Assembly: GCA_963818775.1 (NCBI GenBank)
Contig: CAWFUF010000032.1
Location: 62,001-126,000, forward strand
DNA from: JAMXLO01 sp963818775
Lineage (GTDB): Bacteria > Pseudomonadota > Alphaproteobacteria > Acetobacterales > Acetobacteraceae
Length of the DNA: 64,000 nucleotides
Reading direction: 5' to 3'
Every line of letters begins with the position of its first letter. Positions within the stretch are counted from its first letter, which is position 1. The translations under genes and the position numbers were made by a program. Positions 15,415-23,880 of this stretch are shown piece by piece. Under the pieces are notes generated by a model. It was not told where the DNA came from. It saw nothing but the letters and a program-made list of their open reading frames with translations, and did no database searches.

Positions 15415-16457
15415 GCGGCATTGTCGGCGGCCTTCGTGGCCTTCGGGGGTCCGCGTCGCTGTATGGCGGCCTGATCGCCGCCAATGTCATGGCCTGGACC
15501 TGGGCATGGGTGGCGTTTCGCGACCGCCCGGCGCTGCTCGGCATCGCGCTGCTTGCCTGGGTGCTTGGACTTCGCCACGCAGTCGATGCCGATCACATCG
15601 CCGCCATCGACAACGTGGTCCGCAAGCTCATCCACGACGGGAGGCGCCCGCAAACGGTCGGGCTGTGGTTCTCGCTTGGCCACTCCAGCATCGTCATCCT
15701 GGCATCGCTGGCGATTGCCGCGACGGCCGCGGCCATGCAGGACCGGTTCGACACCGCGAGGCAGGTTGGCGGTTTCATCGGGACTGCAGTATCGGCCGCG
15801 TTCCTGTTGGCCATTGCATTCGTCAACCTGCTCGTTCTGCGCGGCGTCTGGCGTAGTTTCCGCGAGGTAAGGCGCGGCGGCAGCCTGAACGACGACGCGC
15901 TTAACCTGCTGCTGGCCGGGAGGGGAATGCTGGCGCGCCTGTTCCGCCCGCTGTTCCGCGCAATCACCGAACCCTGGCATATGTACCCTCTCGGCTTCCT
16001 GTTCGGCCTGGGCTTCGACACCGCGACCGAAGTAGGCCTGCTGGGCATCTCGGCGACGCAGGCGGCCCGCGGTATGTCGCCCTGGCAGGCACTGGTGTTT
16101 CCCGCGCTGTTCACCGCTGGCATGGCGCTGGTGGACACGACGGACAGCGTACTGATGGTCGGCGCCTACGGCTGGGCGTTCATCAATCCGCTGCGCAAGC
16201 TCTGGTACAACCTGACGATAACCGCCGTCTCGGTGCTGATCGCCTTGCTGATTGGCGGCATCGAGGCGCTTGGGCTAATCGGCAGCCAGCTCGCGTTGAG
16301 CGGGGGATTCTGGGACGCCGTCGCGGCGTTGAACGATAGTGTCGGAAATCTCGGGTTTGCTGTCGTCGGCATCTTCATCCTGTGCTGGGTGGTTTCGACA
16401 ATCATCTACCGCTTGAAGCGGTATGAGCTGTTGAACCCCGCAACCAAGCAGTTGTGA
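15411..16457 (+). CDS. NiCoT-family nickel permease
   Basis: 348-residue inner-membrane protein with about eight transmembrane segments. The helix II signature RHAVDADHIAAIDN is diagnostic of NiCoT (HoxN/NixA) transporters. Further family motifs are SLGHSSIV, GLGFDTATEVGLL and MALVDTTDSVLM. As the last gene of the locus, translationally coupled to hypB (GTG overlapping TGA), it should supply Ni2+ for HupL. The stop lies only four bases from the convergent gene, with no clear hairpin terminator. Confidence 0.93.
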   Translation: MSGIVGGLRGLRGSASLYGGLIAANVMAWTWAWVAFRDRPALLGIALLAWVLGLRHAVDADHIAAIDNVVRKLIHDGRRPQTVGLWFSLGHSSIVILASLAIAATAAAMQDRFDTARQVGGFIGTAVSAAFLLAIAFVNLLVLRGVWRSFREVRRGGSLNDDALNLLLAGRGMLARLFRPLFRAITEPWHMYPLGFLFGLGFDTATEVGLLGISATQAARGMSPWQALVFPALFTAGMALVDTTDSVLMVGAYGWAFINPLRKLWYNLTITAVSVLIALLIGGIEALGLIGSQLALSGGFWDAVAALNDSVGNLGFAVVGIFILCWVVSTIIYRLKRYELLNPATKQL

Positions 16458-16461
16458 GCGG

Positions 16462-16977
16462 CTACTGAGCCGGCGCCTGGTACCAGAGGTCCGCTGCCCA
16501 GGCGCCAATCAGGCCGCTGCCGAGAATGGTCGCGCGGTTCGCAGCCCATCCCAGCCACGACGTGCCGCCGTCGATCGGATAACCGAGTAGACCAAACGCC
16601 GCGATGCCCGCGGCGACGCCACCGATGAAGCCGCCACGGTGCCAGAAATAGGCATAGTCCAGCGGCTGTCCGGTCCAGCGGTCGTAAACAAATGTCCCGG
16701 CCATGGCGCCCGCTCCGGCCAAGGTCGCCGCCACCAGGCGCCCACCCAGGACTGCCACAACCCCTTCCGCCACAGTCACCTGAGGGGCGACGAACAGGCT
16801 GAAGACGCCGAACCCGACCAGCGCTCCGGCGCCCTGGGCCAACAGTTCCGGCGAGATGTTCCACGACCCCGGCGCGGCCTGCCCGTTGTCCTGCGGCGGA
16901 GGTGCGGCCAGCGAACCGCCTGCCGGACAGATCAGCAGACAGGCCGCAACCAAGGCAGAAGGAGCGCGAATGGCCAT
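16462..16977 (-). CDS. Exported or membrane protein of unknown function
   Basis: 171 residues. A signal peptide is likely (about 1-25, APSALVAACLLICPAGGSLAA), followed by Gly/Ala-rich hydrophobic segments at about 50-75, 85-100, 118-135 and 145-160, similar to glycine-zipper membrane proteins. I chose the ATG at 16977 because it gives the signal peptide and leaves 7 bases to the upstream hybrid-kinase gene, so it is probably the last gene of that operon. No enzymatic motif is visible and I do not recognise the family. Confidence 0.7.
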   Translation of the reverse strand: MAIRAPSALVAACLLICPAGGSLAAPPPQDNGQAAPGSWNISPELLAQGAGALVGFGVFSLFVAPQVTVAEGVVAVLGGRLVAATLAGAGAMAGTFVYDRWTGQPLDYAYFWHRGGFIGGVAAGIAAFGLLGYPIDGGTSWLGWAANRATILGSGLIGAWAADLWYQAPAQ

Positions 16978-16984
16978 CTTGCAA

Positions 16985-18148
16985 TCACATCTCGGGATGT
17001 GCGGGAGCGTCCGACCGCGACGGCGCCAGTGGCAGCCAAAGCTCCACGCAGGTGCCTCTGTCGGGTTCGCTGAAGATCCGCAGATCACCGCCGGACTGTT
17101 TGGCGAAGCCGTGAACCATCGACAGGCCAAGGCCGGTGCCATTGAGCCCTTTGGTTGAAAAGAACGGCTCACAGGCCCTGGCCAGAACATCGGGGGGCAT
17201 GCCGTTGCCGGTGTCCGTGACGCGGATGACGGCCAATTTCGAATCCGCTCCCTCCGGCGCGCCTGCACCGACCGCACTGCCACTCATTGCCTCGATCCGT
17301 AGATCACCACCCGACGGCATGGCATCGCGCGCATTGATGGCAAGGTTAAGCAGCGCGGTATGCAGGTGCGTTGCATCGGCGAGGATTGGCGGCAGGTCTT
17401 TTCCAGCACTCGTCTCGAGGCGGATGCGCGGGTCGAGCGTGTGGGACAGCATGTCACGAAAGCCCGTCAGGAATTCACCTGGCGGGATTTCACTGGGCCG
17501 CATCACATGCTTGCGCGCGAACGACAGCAGCTTATGGATCAGCTCTGCGCCATGTTCGGCGATCTGGATCGCGTTGCCGACATATTCGCGGGCCGCCAAG
17601 GGAACCTCGGGCACGTCGTCGACCAGTTCCAGGTGGGAGATGATCGCTTGCAGCAGATTGTTGAAATCGTGCGCAACGCCCGCCGTGAGCTCGCCGATTG
17701 CCTCCATGCGCGCGGCCGCCTGGCGCGCCTTGATCGTCTCGGCTGCTGCCAGCGCATGCTCGACCGCCAAGGGCAGTCGCGACATCCGATCCTTGCGCAG
17801 GTAGTCATATGCGCCGGCCTTGACGACCTCCGCGGCGGCTTCATCGTCCAGTGCGCCGGTGACCAGCAGAATAGGCAGCTCCGGGTCCCGCTCGCGCACC
17901 AGCCTGATCGCGGTCAGCCCATCGATGTCCGGCAGATTGTAATCGGCAATGATCAGATCCGGCTTGAATGTCTTCAGTGCATGCAGGAATGCGGCACGGT
18001 CGCCGACTCTGAAGGCTTCGAAGGCGATACCCGCGCGGGTAAGGATCCGTTGTTCGAGTTCGGCATCCTCGGGCACATCCTCGAGGATCAGCAGACGGAT
18101 GACCGCGCTTCGAGCCAGAGGATTGCGCGATAGTAGCGACTCAGACAC
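16985..18148 (-). CDS. Receiver-histidine kinase hybrid (no sensor domain)
   Basis: 387 residues. An N-terminal receiver domain (about 17-135, phospho-acceptor in LIIADYNLPDIDG, later AYDYLRKDRMSRLP) is followed by HisKA (GVAHDFNNLLQAI, about 150-220) and HATPase_c (LLNLAINARDAM, DTGNGMP, GLNGTGLGLSMVHGFAKQSGG). It has no membrane segment, so it is cytoplasmic and probably controlled by phosphorylation of its own receiver. It is co-directional with the two upstream signalling genes, suggesting one phosphorelay. Confidence 0.9.
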   Translation of the reverse strand: MSESLLSRNPLARSAVIRLLILEDVPEDAELEQRILTRAGIAFEAFRVGDRAAFLHALKTFKPDLIIADYNLPDIDGLTAIRLVRERDPELPILLVTGALDDEAAAEVVKAGAYDYLRKDRMSRLPLAVEHALAAAETIKARQAAARMEAIGELTAGVAHDFNNLLQAIISHLELVDDVPEVPLAAREYVGNAIQIAEHGAELIHKLLSFARKHVMRPSEIPPGEFLTGFRDMLSHTLDPRIRLETSAGKDLPPILADATHLHTALLNLAINARDAMPSGGDLRIEAMSGSAVGAGAPEGADSKLAVIRVTDTGNGMPPDVLARACEPFFSTKGLNGTGLGLSMVHGFAKQSGGDLRIFSEPDRGTCVELWLPLAPSRSDAPAHPEM

Positions 18149-18183
18149 AGCTCTCTCCGGTGCAGCGTCCGCGATTCAATACC

Positions 18184-18275
18184 GTCATGGTGGGGCTTGG
18201 CCCCGCCATCCACGTCTTTCGTCGCAAGGGCCAGAAAGACGTGGATGGCCAACCTTCGCCGGCCATGACGAAATG
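18184..18275. repeat. 92-bp palindromic dispersed repeat, copy 1
   Basis: Starts GTCATGGTGGGGCTTGGCCC and contains the perfect 13-bp arms CATCCACGTCTTT (18207-18219) and AAAGACGTGGATG (18235-18247). A closely similar copy is at 23780-23871. Elements with this GTCATGG..GGGCTTG..CCCG.CCATCCACG pattern are widely dispersed in alphaproteobacterial genomes. It lies in the spacer between two tandem kinase genes, where it would form a strong RNA hairpin. Confidence 0.85.
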
Positions 18276-18284
18276 AGTCGCACC

Positions 18285-20120
18285 TCAGTCGGCGGCCCGT
18301 TGCGTTGGGAGTGCGAAATAGAATGTGGCGCCCTCGTTGGGTATGCCATCTGCCCAGACCCGGCCGTTGTGGCGCGCCACGATGCGCTTGACGATCGCCA
18401 GGCCCACCCCACAGCCCTCAAATTCAACGCCGACGAGGCGATGGCCCACACCGAACAGCATGCCGAGATACTGCCGATCGAAGCCGATGCCATTGTCCAC
18501 CACCGAGTAGACTATTTCGTCTTCGGCCTGCGTCGCACCTATCGTGATCACAGCGTGCGGCTTCGTCGCTGTGAACTTGATGGCGTTGTCAATCAGGTTG
18601 AACCAGACCCGACGTATCATGGAGGCATCCGCTCGAACAGTCGGCAAATCCCCGATCTCGAACCTGAGCTGGCGGTCGGTCGCGTGCGTCTGCGCTTCCT
18701 CGATCAGACCTTGCACCTGAGCCGTCATGTCCACCGCGGTCACGTTCATCGGCAAGCGACCGGTGCGAGAGAAATCCAATATGTCGTCGATCAGCCAACT
18801 CATTTTGGCTGTTGCCTGACGCACGACGGAGAGCCGCCGCCGGCCCTCGGCATCGAGCTTCTCGGTGTAGTCCTGGATCAGGATGGCGGAGTACCCGTCG
18901 ATCGCTCGCAACGGCGTACGCAGATCATGCGAAACGGAATAGGAGAAGGTCTCCAGCTCCGCATTGGAAGCCTCCAAATCCCTGGCACGCTGGCGTAGAT
19001 CATTGTTGAGGCCAAGTGTCCTCGCCTCTTCGGCGTGGAGACTTCGCGCCGTCCTCTCCCACTCGGCAACGGCATATTGCTCCTGACGCGCGCGACGCAG
19101 TGCGAGGTAGGCAAGCGCGGACAACGCGACAACGGCGACCCCGAAGAACGCCGCCATGATCAGGACCTGCCTGTGCCAATCGTCCAGCACCGACGCGCGG
19201 CTGATGCCGTGCGCGACGAACAGATTGAAGTCGCCGATGTGTTGAAAAGCGAGGAACCGGTCGACATTGTCTATCTGCGAGGTTGATTTGAACGTTCCAC
19301 TAGCCGCGTGGCTCGCCTCCTGCATGATTCTCGATGCCGGCGTGAGTGTGGAATCGGCGAGGTCGACAGGGGGGAGGCGGGCGAGGATCTTGCCGTCGTC
19401 GCCGTAAAGTCCGAACACCGCGCCTGACGTCGGAACGAGCGCCTGCCAGAAGTCAGTGAAAAAACTCTGGCGTGTGCTCGCGAGGATGGCACCATCGAAG
19501 ACATCCGTCAGTCCAGTACGGCGTATCGCCAGGTTGAAGTTGAGCTGGCCGCCGGTTCTGCCTTGCGACATGGCACCGAGGGCGACGCTGGCGTTACCGC
19601 CCCGCAACGCCCGGAAATAGTCGCGATCCGCCGCAGTAATCGGCGGCTGGGGGAATACCAGGTTCGATGCTCGGGCAGTGCCAGACCCGTCGATCATGAA
19701 CAAGACACCTGCCTGAGGATATTCCGCGGCCAATCTCTTGAGATAGAGGTGGAGCGCTTCGGAATGCTGGATCTCGTCCCAGGTCATGCCGCGCGTATAT
19801 TCGTTGACCCGTTCGGCAAGCAACTGGTCGATCTGCAGCAGGTCGTATGCCTGACGAGCCGCGAGCTCCACGGTCCGCGTCACCTCGGTCGTGGCATTGC
19901 TCAGCATATACACGCGGGTCTGCCACGCGACGATGCCGAAGAGGATCGCCGGCGCGACGATCGCCGCCGCTAACAAAGCGTAATACGGCCCCATCGAATG
20001 GGCGCGGCGCGGCGCGGGCATCCGGACATTGCTCGGCTCCGCCGCAGCCTGATCGATCGATTGCTGCAGCAACTCTGCGTCGGTCAGCAAGTCCTTAGAG
20101 CCGACCACGGCGTCAGACAT
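18285..20120 (-). CDS. Membrane sensor histidine kinase (Cache-type sensor)
   Basis: 611 residues. TM1 at about 46-66 and TM2 at about 318-340 flank a periplasmic sensor of ~250 residues that resembles double-Cache domains (GVLFMIDGSGTARASN, ADRDYFRAL). Then come a coiled coil, HisKA (SYSVSHDLRTPLRAIDGYSA) and HATPase_c (NLIDNAIKFTA, VDNGIGFD, GCGVGLAIVKRIV). The kinase core is the bacteriophytochrome-like subtype often paired with small Rcp1-type regulators; such a regulator lies just upstream. The signal sensed is unknown. Confidence 0.92.
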   Translation of the reverse strand: MSDAVVGSKDLLTDAELLQQSIDQAAAEPSNVRMPAPRRAHSMGPYYALLAAAIVAPAILFGIVAWQTRVYMLSNATTEVTRTVELAARQAYDLLQIDQLLAERVNEYTRGMTWDEIQHSEALHLYLKRLAAEYPQAGVLFMIDGSGTARASNLVFPQPPITAADRDYFRALRGGNASVALGAMSQGRTGGQLNFNLAIRRTGLTDVFDGAILASTRQSFFTDFWQALVPTSGAVFGLYGDDGKILARLPPVDLADSTLTPASRIMQEASHAASGTFKSTSQIDNVDRFLAFQHIGDFNLFVAHGISRASVLDDWHRQVLIMAAFFGVAVVALSALAYLALRRARQEQYAVAEWERTARSLHAEEARTLGLNNDLRQRARDLEASNAELETFSYSVSHDLRTPLRAIDGYSAILIQDYTEKLDAEGRRRLSVVRQATAKMSWLIDDILDFSRTGRLPMNVTAVDMTAQVQGLIEEAQTHATDRQLRFEIGDLPTVRADASMIRRVWFNLIDNAIKFTATKPHAVITIGATQAEDEIVYSVVDNGIGFDRQYLGMLFGVGHRLVGVEFEGCGVGLAIVKRIVARHNGRVWADGIPNEGATFYFALPTQRAAD

Positions 20121-20146
20121 GTTTCAGCCCCGTTCCATCCGTGGCA

Positions 20147-20620
20147 TCAGTCGAGTTGAACCGACGTGTTGATCGCTGCCCAATAATAGCCAAGACTGGC
20201 GACAGTCTTGGCGAAGTTGTCGAACTCCACAGGCTTGACTACAAAACTATTGGCGCCGAGATTATAGCATTCGTTGATGTCGCGATCCTCGCGGGATGAG
20301 GTCAGCACCACCACAGGTATCGATTTCAGCCGGTCATCAGCCTTGATACGCCTCAAAACCTCTTTCCCGTCGATCTTCGGAAGACGCAGGTCGAGCAATA
20401 CCAGTGTTGGCTTCCCAGCGGACTTCCGGCCGGAATGCGCGCCGCGCGAGAACAGATAATCAAGCGCTTCGGCGCCATCCCTCAACCAGATGATGTTGTT
20501 TGCGAGGTTGTGACCCTTGAGCGAGCGCAGACACAATTCCGCGTCGGTCGGATTGTCCTCGACGAGCACGATTTCGATGTGGCCGCTTGGATCAGACACC
20601 GCCACCCCCTCTGCGATCAT
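20147..20620 (-). CDS. Single-domain response regulator, Rcp1-like
   Basis: About 157 residues from the ATG at 20620; a GTG at 20599, preceded by GAGGGGGTGG, is an alternative start that gives MSDPSGHIEIVLVEDNP. It is a lone receiver with the acidic pocket VEDNPTDAE, the phospho-acceptor in LLDLRLPKIDG, and conserved Lys in VVKPVEFDNF. No output domain. This subtype accepts phosphate from phytochrome-like kinases. It leads the minus-strand run of signalling genes and lies 207 bases from the divergent kinase. Confidence 0.9.
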   Translation of the reverse strand: MIAEGVAVSDPSGHIEIVLVEDNPTDAELCLRSLKGHNLANNIIWLRDGAEALDYLFSRGAHSGRKSAGKPTLVLLDLRLPKIDGKEVLRRIKADDRLKSIPVVVLTSSREDRDINECYNLGANSFVVKPVEFDNFAKTVASLGYYWAAINTSVQLD

Positions 20621-20789
20621 ATCGAGGCAGAGGGAGCGTGCCTTGGCCGACAGCGCTTTGCGCACCGGCCTGCACGCTCTGCCAATAGAGCGTGGCCGGT
20701 TTCTGATGCCGGCCAAGCATCGCTCCAGTCCCTGCCACCTCGTAGACCCTTCCGAATCCCAGATGCAAAGATGAAAGGCAAAGTCTTAA

Positions 20790-20795
20790 TATAAT
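20790..20795 (+). promoter_or_regulatory. Possible -10 element (TATAAT) before the double-GAF kinase
   Basis: TATAAT lies in an AT-rich pocket (TTAATATAATATTAG) unusual for this GC-rich DNA, 33 bases before the ATG at 20828. There is no recognisable -35 at 17-bp spacing. The AT-rich block is nearly symmetric and could serve the divergent response-regulator gene as well. Confidence 0.35.
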
Positions 20796-20827
20796 ATTAG
20801 CCTCGTCCACGCGTACCTGCCTCCAGC

Positions 20828-23758
20828 ATGAACAGTCGTGGAGCCGGACGGCCGCAGACAATGGTACGCCGCCTGGCCATCCTGGTCGGCGCCACCATCC
20901 TGCCTGTGCTGGCCTTCGCGGTCTTCATGATCGTGCGCGACGCTTTGCAAGAGCGCGGCCGCTATCTACAGCAGCTCCAGGCAACCACACGGGCGGCGGC
21001 ACTGACGATCGATGTCGAAGTCCGCAGGCTGCAAGCGATCGTGGAGACGCTGAGCGAGGCGCCCAAGCTGAGGGAACGTGACCTTCCTGGCTTCTATAGT
21101 TTCGCCAAGGCGGCAGTTCAGGACCAACCGGGCGCGAGAGTCCTACTTTACGAGCCGTCGGGACGTGTCGTTCTTGCCACCAACCTGCCATTCGGAGACC
21201 CTAGTCCGGCGACCGCAATACCGAAACTGGTCGAGCGCGTTGCGGCAACCGGGCAGATGGCGGTCTCCGACCTGTTTACCTCGCCGGCCACCCGGTCCCT
21301 CTCGCTCGCCATCGCAGTCCCGGTGATCGAGAACGACGTCGTTGCGCTTGTGCTGGCCGTAGCCTTCCCTCCGGCCTATGTCTCGCAGGTTTTCGGCAGG
21401 GAGCGGTTCCCCACCGATTTCTTGTCGCTGATGATCGACCGCAATGGCATCATCATTGCGCGCAAGCAAAGCGAGACGGAGTTTCTGGGGCGGTCCGCGA
21501 GCTCAGAGTTCCTGGAAGCAATAGATGGTCGCGACGCGGGTATTTATGAGGCGCGCTCCCTCGAGGGGGTGGCTTTTCGCGGTGCATTCGTCAGGTCCGG
21601 CCTGACTGGCTGGACAGTGGCATTCGCGATCCAGAAATCGGTGCTGGATGCGCCGATGTGGAGAACACTCTGGCAGTTTGTCGGCGGTGCTGGGCTGCTG
21701 ACAGCCTGCGCGTTGTCATTGGCACTCTATCACGGCCGGCGGATTGTCCGACCTGTGGCTTCACTTGCCGCGATTGCCGACGCGATGGAGCGGGGCGCGA
21801 CGCTGCCGGTTCAGCGTTTCGACCTCGTGGAGGCGCAGGCGGTCGCGGACCGGCTTCGCAGTGCTGCGGAGTTGCTGCACCAGGCCGCCTTGGAACGCGA
21901 GCATACGGCACAGATCCGGCTGCGGGACCGCGACCTCGTAGTCTTCCACGCCCTCAGCAACGCTGCGGAGCACACGTTCAGCCTGGAAGAAAGGCTGCAA
22001 TCCTTGATGCGTGCCGTCGAGGATGCTCTCGGATTTGACGCGGCGGCAATCTGGCTCCTCGACCCGTCGGGCGAGACGCTTACGTTGCGAGCCGACCAGG
22101 ACATGCCCGCGGAGTTTGCCGAAGTATCCCGAACGATACAGCTTTCGGAAATCATTCCCGACGCTGACACAACGGGTAAAGAACCGAAATTTGGCAATGT
22201 CACCTCGCATCCTGTGCCGCGGATGAGAGACGTGCTTATCCGCAGTGGCTATCAGACGTCAGGACGGATACCGCTCATTGCCGAGGGCCGGCTGGTCGGT
22301 CTGCTGGGCTTGGCCGATCGTCACAGACGGGAGCTCGCTGCCGACGAGATCGCGCTGTCGGCTGCCATCGGCCAACAAATGGGTGCATTCATCCATCACG
22401 CGGACCTGTACGAAACGACGCAGCACCAACTCGCGGAGCGCACCGCAATGATGGCAGAGATCATGCGTCGGGATCGCGAACTGGCGGTCTACAATGCCAT
22501 CGGTATCGCGGCAGAACGTAGCCTCGACCTGCAGGAGCGGCTCCCGCTTGCCGTCGAGGCTGCCTTGGCTGCCATCGGTGCCGAGGCCGGCGCACTGTAT
22601 CTTCTGGAACCAGACGGGGAGGGCCTGACGCTGGTAGCCGGGTTCGGTTATTCATCGGATATCGCGAGCGTTGCGGGCACGATGACGCGCGAGGAAGGCG
22701 TTTCAGGCCTGTCGCTGGCGAAGGGCGCGGTCGTGACAGTCAAATCGGAGGATTATCCGAGTCCGCGACTGAAGGCCATGCTGGAGGCCGGAGGCTTTCG
22801 GATCGTTGCTGGTGTTCCACTCGTCATCGAGGGGCGCGCAATCGGCACATTCGTACTCGGCAGGCGACACGTCGGAGAATTTACGCCGGACGAAATCACG
22901 CTACTTGCCGGTGTCGGCCGCCAGTTCGCGGTGCTGATCGATCGCGCGCAGCTTTACGAAGCCGCGCGACGCGAACTCGGCGAGCGCGAACAAGTGCAAG
23001 CCCATCTGGAGGACGCCAACAACGAGTTGGATGCCTTCGCCCATTCGGTATCGCACGACCTGCGTGCGCCGCTGCGCGCCATCGACGGCTTCTCTCGCAT
23101 TCTTCTGGAGGATTACGGCGAAAAACTTGATTCGGAGGGAAAGCGAGTCATCGGCGTCGTGCGCGGCAGCACGGAGCGGATGACACAAATGATCGACGAT
23201 ATCCTGGCGTTCTCCCGTGTTGGCCGCACGGAACTTGGGTCAGCCGACGTGGACATGCAGGAGGAGGTGCGGATGGCGATCAGGGATCTGGAACCGGCCA
23301 CAGCCGGACGCACGGTAGACTTCGAGGTCGGCGAACTGCCCGCGGCACACGGCGATGCCGCCATGCTCCAGCAGGTGTGGGCAAATCTACTCGGCAATGC
23401 CGTCAAATACACCGGACCGAGGGACCGGGCCGTCATCACGATCGGCGCCGAGGTCCGCGACGGCGTGACCGTTTATTTCGTCCGCGACAACGGCGTCGGC
23501 TTCGACATGCAGTATGTGGACAAGCTGTTCGGCGCCTTCCAGCGCCTGCACGGATCGGAGTTCCCCGGCACCGGCGTCGGGCTCTCCATTGTCAGGCGAA
23601 TCATCACGCGCCATGGCGGACGCATCTGGGCGGAGAGCGAAGTTGACCAAGGGGCCGCCTTCTTCTTCTCCGTTGGGGGCAACAACGGAAACGGTCATCC
23701 GACGATTGCCGCTGATAGTGCCAGGCGCCACAGTGCGGTGCCGGAACCTGCTCAATGA
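20828..23758 (+). CDS. Large membrane sensor histidine kinase with two GAF domains
   Basis: 976 residues. TM1 at about 17-37, a periplasmic Cache-like sensor to about 285 (DFLSLMIDRNGIIIARK), TM2 at about 285-303, two cytoplasmic GAF domains (about 385-520 and 565-700), then HisKA (AHSVSHDLRAPLRAIDGFSR) and HATPase_c (NLLGNAVKYTG, VRDNGVGFD, GTGVGLSIVRRIITRHGG). The kinase core is close to that of the divergent minus-strand kinase. No GAF chromophore Cys can be assigned with confidence. Confidence 0.92.
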   Translation: MNSRGAGRPQTMVRRLAILVGATILPVLAFAVFMIVRDALQERGRYLQQLQATTRAAALTIDVEVRRLQAIVETLSEAPKLRERDLPGFYSFAKAAVQDQPGARVLLYEPSGRVVLATNLPFGDPSPATAIPKLVERVAATGQMAVSDLFTSPATRSLSLAIAVPVIENDVVALVLAVAFPPAYVSQVFGRERFPTDFLSLMIDRNGIIIARKQSETEFLGRSASSEFLEAIDGRDAGIYEARSLEGVAFRGAFVRSGLTGWTVAFAIQKSVLDAPMWRTLWQFVGGAGLLTACALSLALYHGRRIVRPVASLAAIADAMERGATLPVQRFDLVEAQAVADRLRSAAELLHQAALEREHTAQIRLRDRDLVVFHALSNAAEHTFSLEERLQSLMRAVEDALGFDAAAIWLLDPSGETLTLRADQDMPAEFAEVSRTIQLSEIIPDADTTGKEPKFGNVTSHPVPRMRDVLIRSGYQTSGRIPLIAEGRLVGLLGLADRHRRELAADEIALSAAIGQQMGAFIHHADLYETTQHQLAERTAMMAEIMRRDRELAVYNAIGIAAERSLDLQERLPLAVEAALAAIGAEAGALYLLEPDGEGLTLVAGFGYSSDIASVAGTMTREEGVSGLSLAKGAVVTVKSEDYPSPRLKAMLEAGGFRIVAGVPLVIEGRAIGTFVLGRRHVGEFTPDEITLLAGVGRQFAVLIDRAQLYEAARRELGEREQVQAHLEDANNELDAFAHSVSHDLRAPLRAIDGFSRILLEDYGEKLDSEGKRVIGVVRGSTERMTQMIDDILAFSRVGRTELGSADVDMQEEVRMAIRDLEPATAGRTVDFEVGELPAAHGDAAMLQQVWANLLGNAVKYTGPRDRAVITIGAEVRDGVTVYFVRDNGVGFDMQYVDKLFGAFQRLHGSEFPGTGVGLSIVRRIITRHGGRIWAESEVDQGAAFFFSVGGNNGNGHPTIAADSARRHSAVPEPAQ

Positions 23759-23779
23759 GAAAAACCGTTGCACCACATT

Positions 23780-23871
23780 CGTCATGGTTGGGCTTGGCCC
23801 GACCATCCACGTCTTTGCTGCATGCATCAGGAGAAGACGTGGATGCCGACCGTCGTCGGCTTGGCGGTCGG
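23780..23871. repeat. 92-bp palindromic dispersed repeat, copy 2
   Basis: Begins CGTCATGGTTGGGCTTGGCC; arms CATCCACGTCTT (23804-23815) and AAGACGTGGATG (23834-23845). It shares its outer part with the copy at 18184-18275 but differs in the loop and right end. It fills most of the spacer between two convergent genes, so it may work as a bidirectional terminator. Confidence 0.85.
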
Positions 23872-23880
23872 GCGTTGGTA

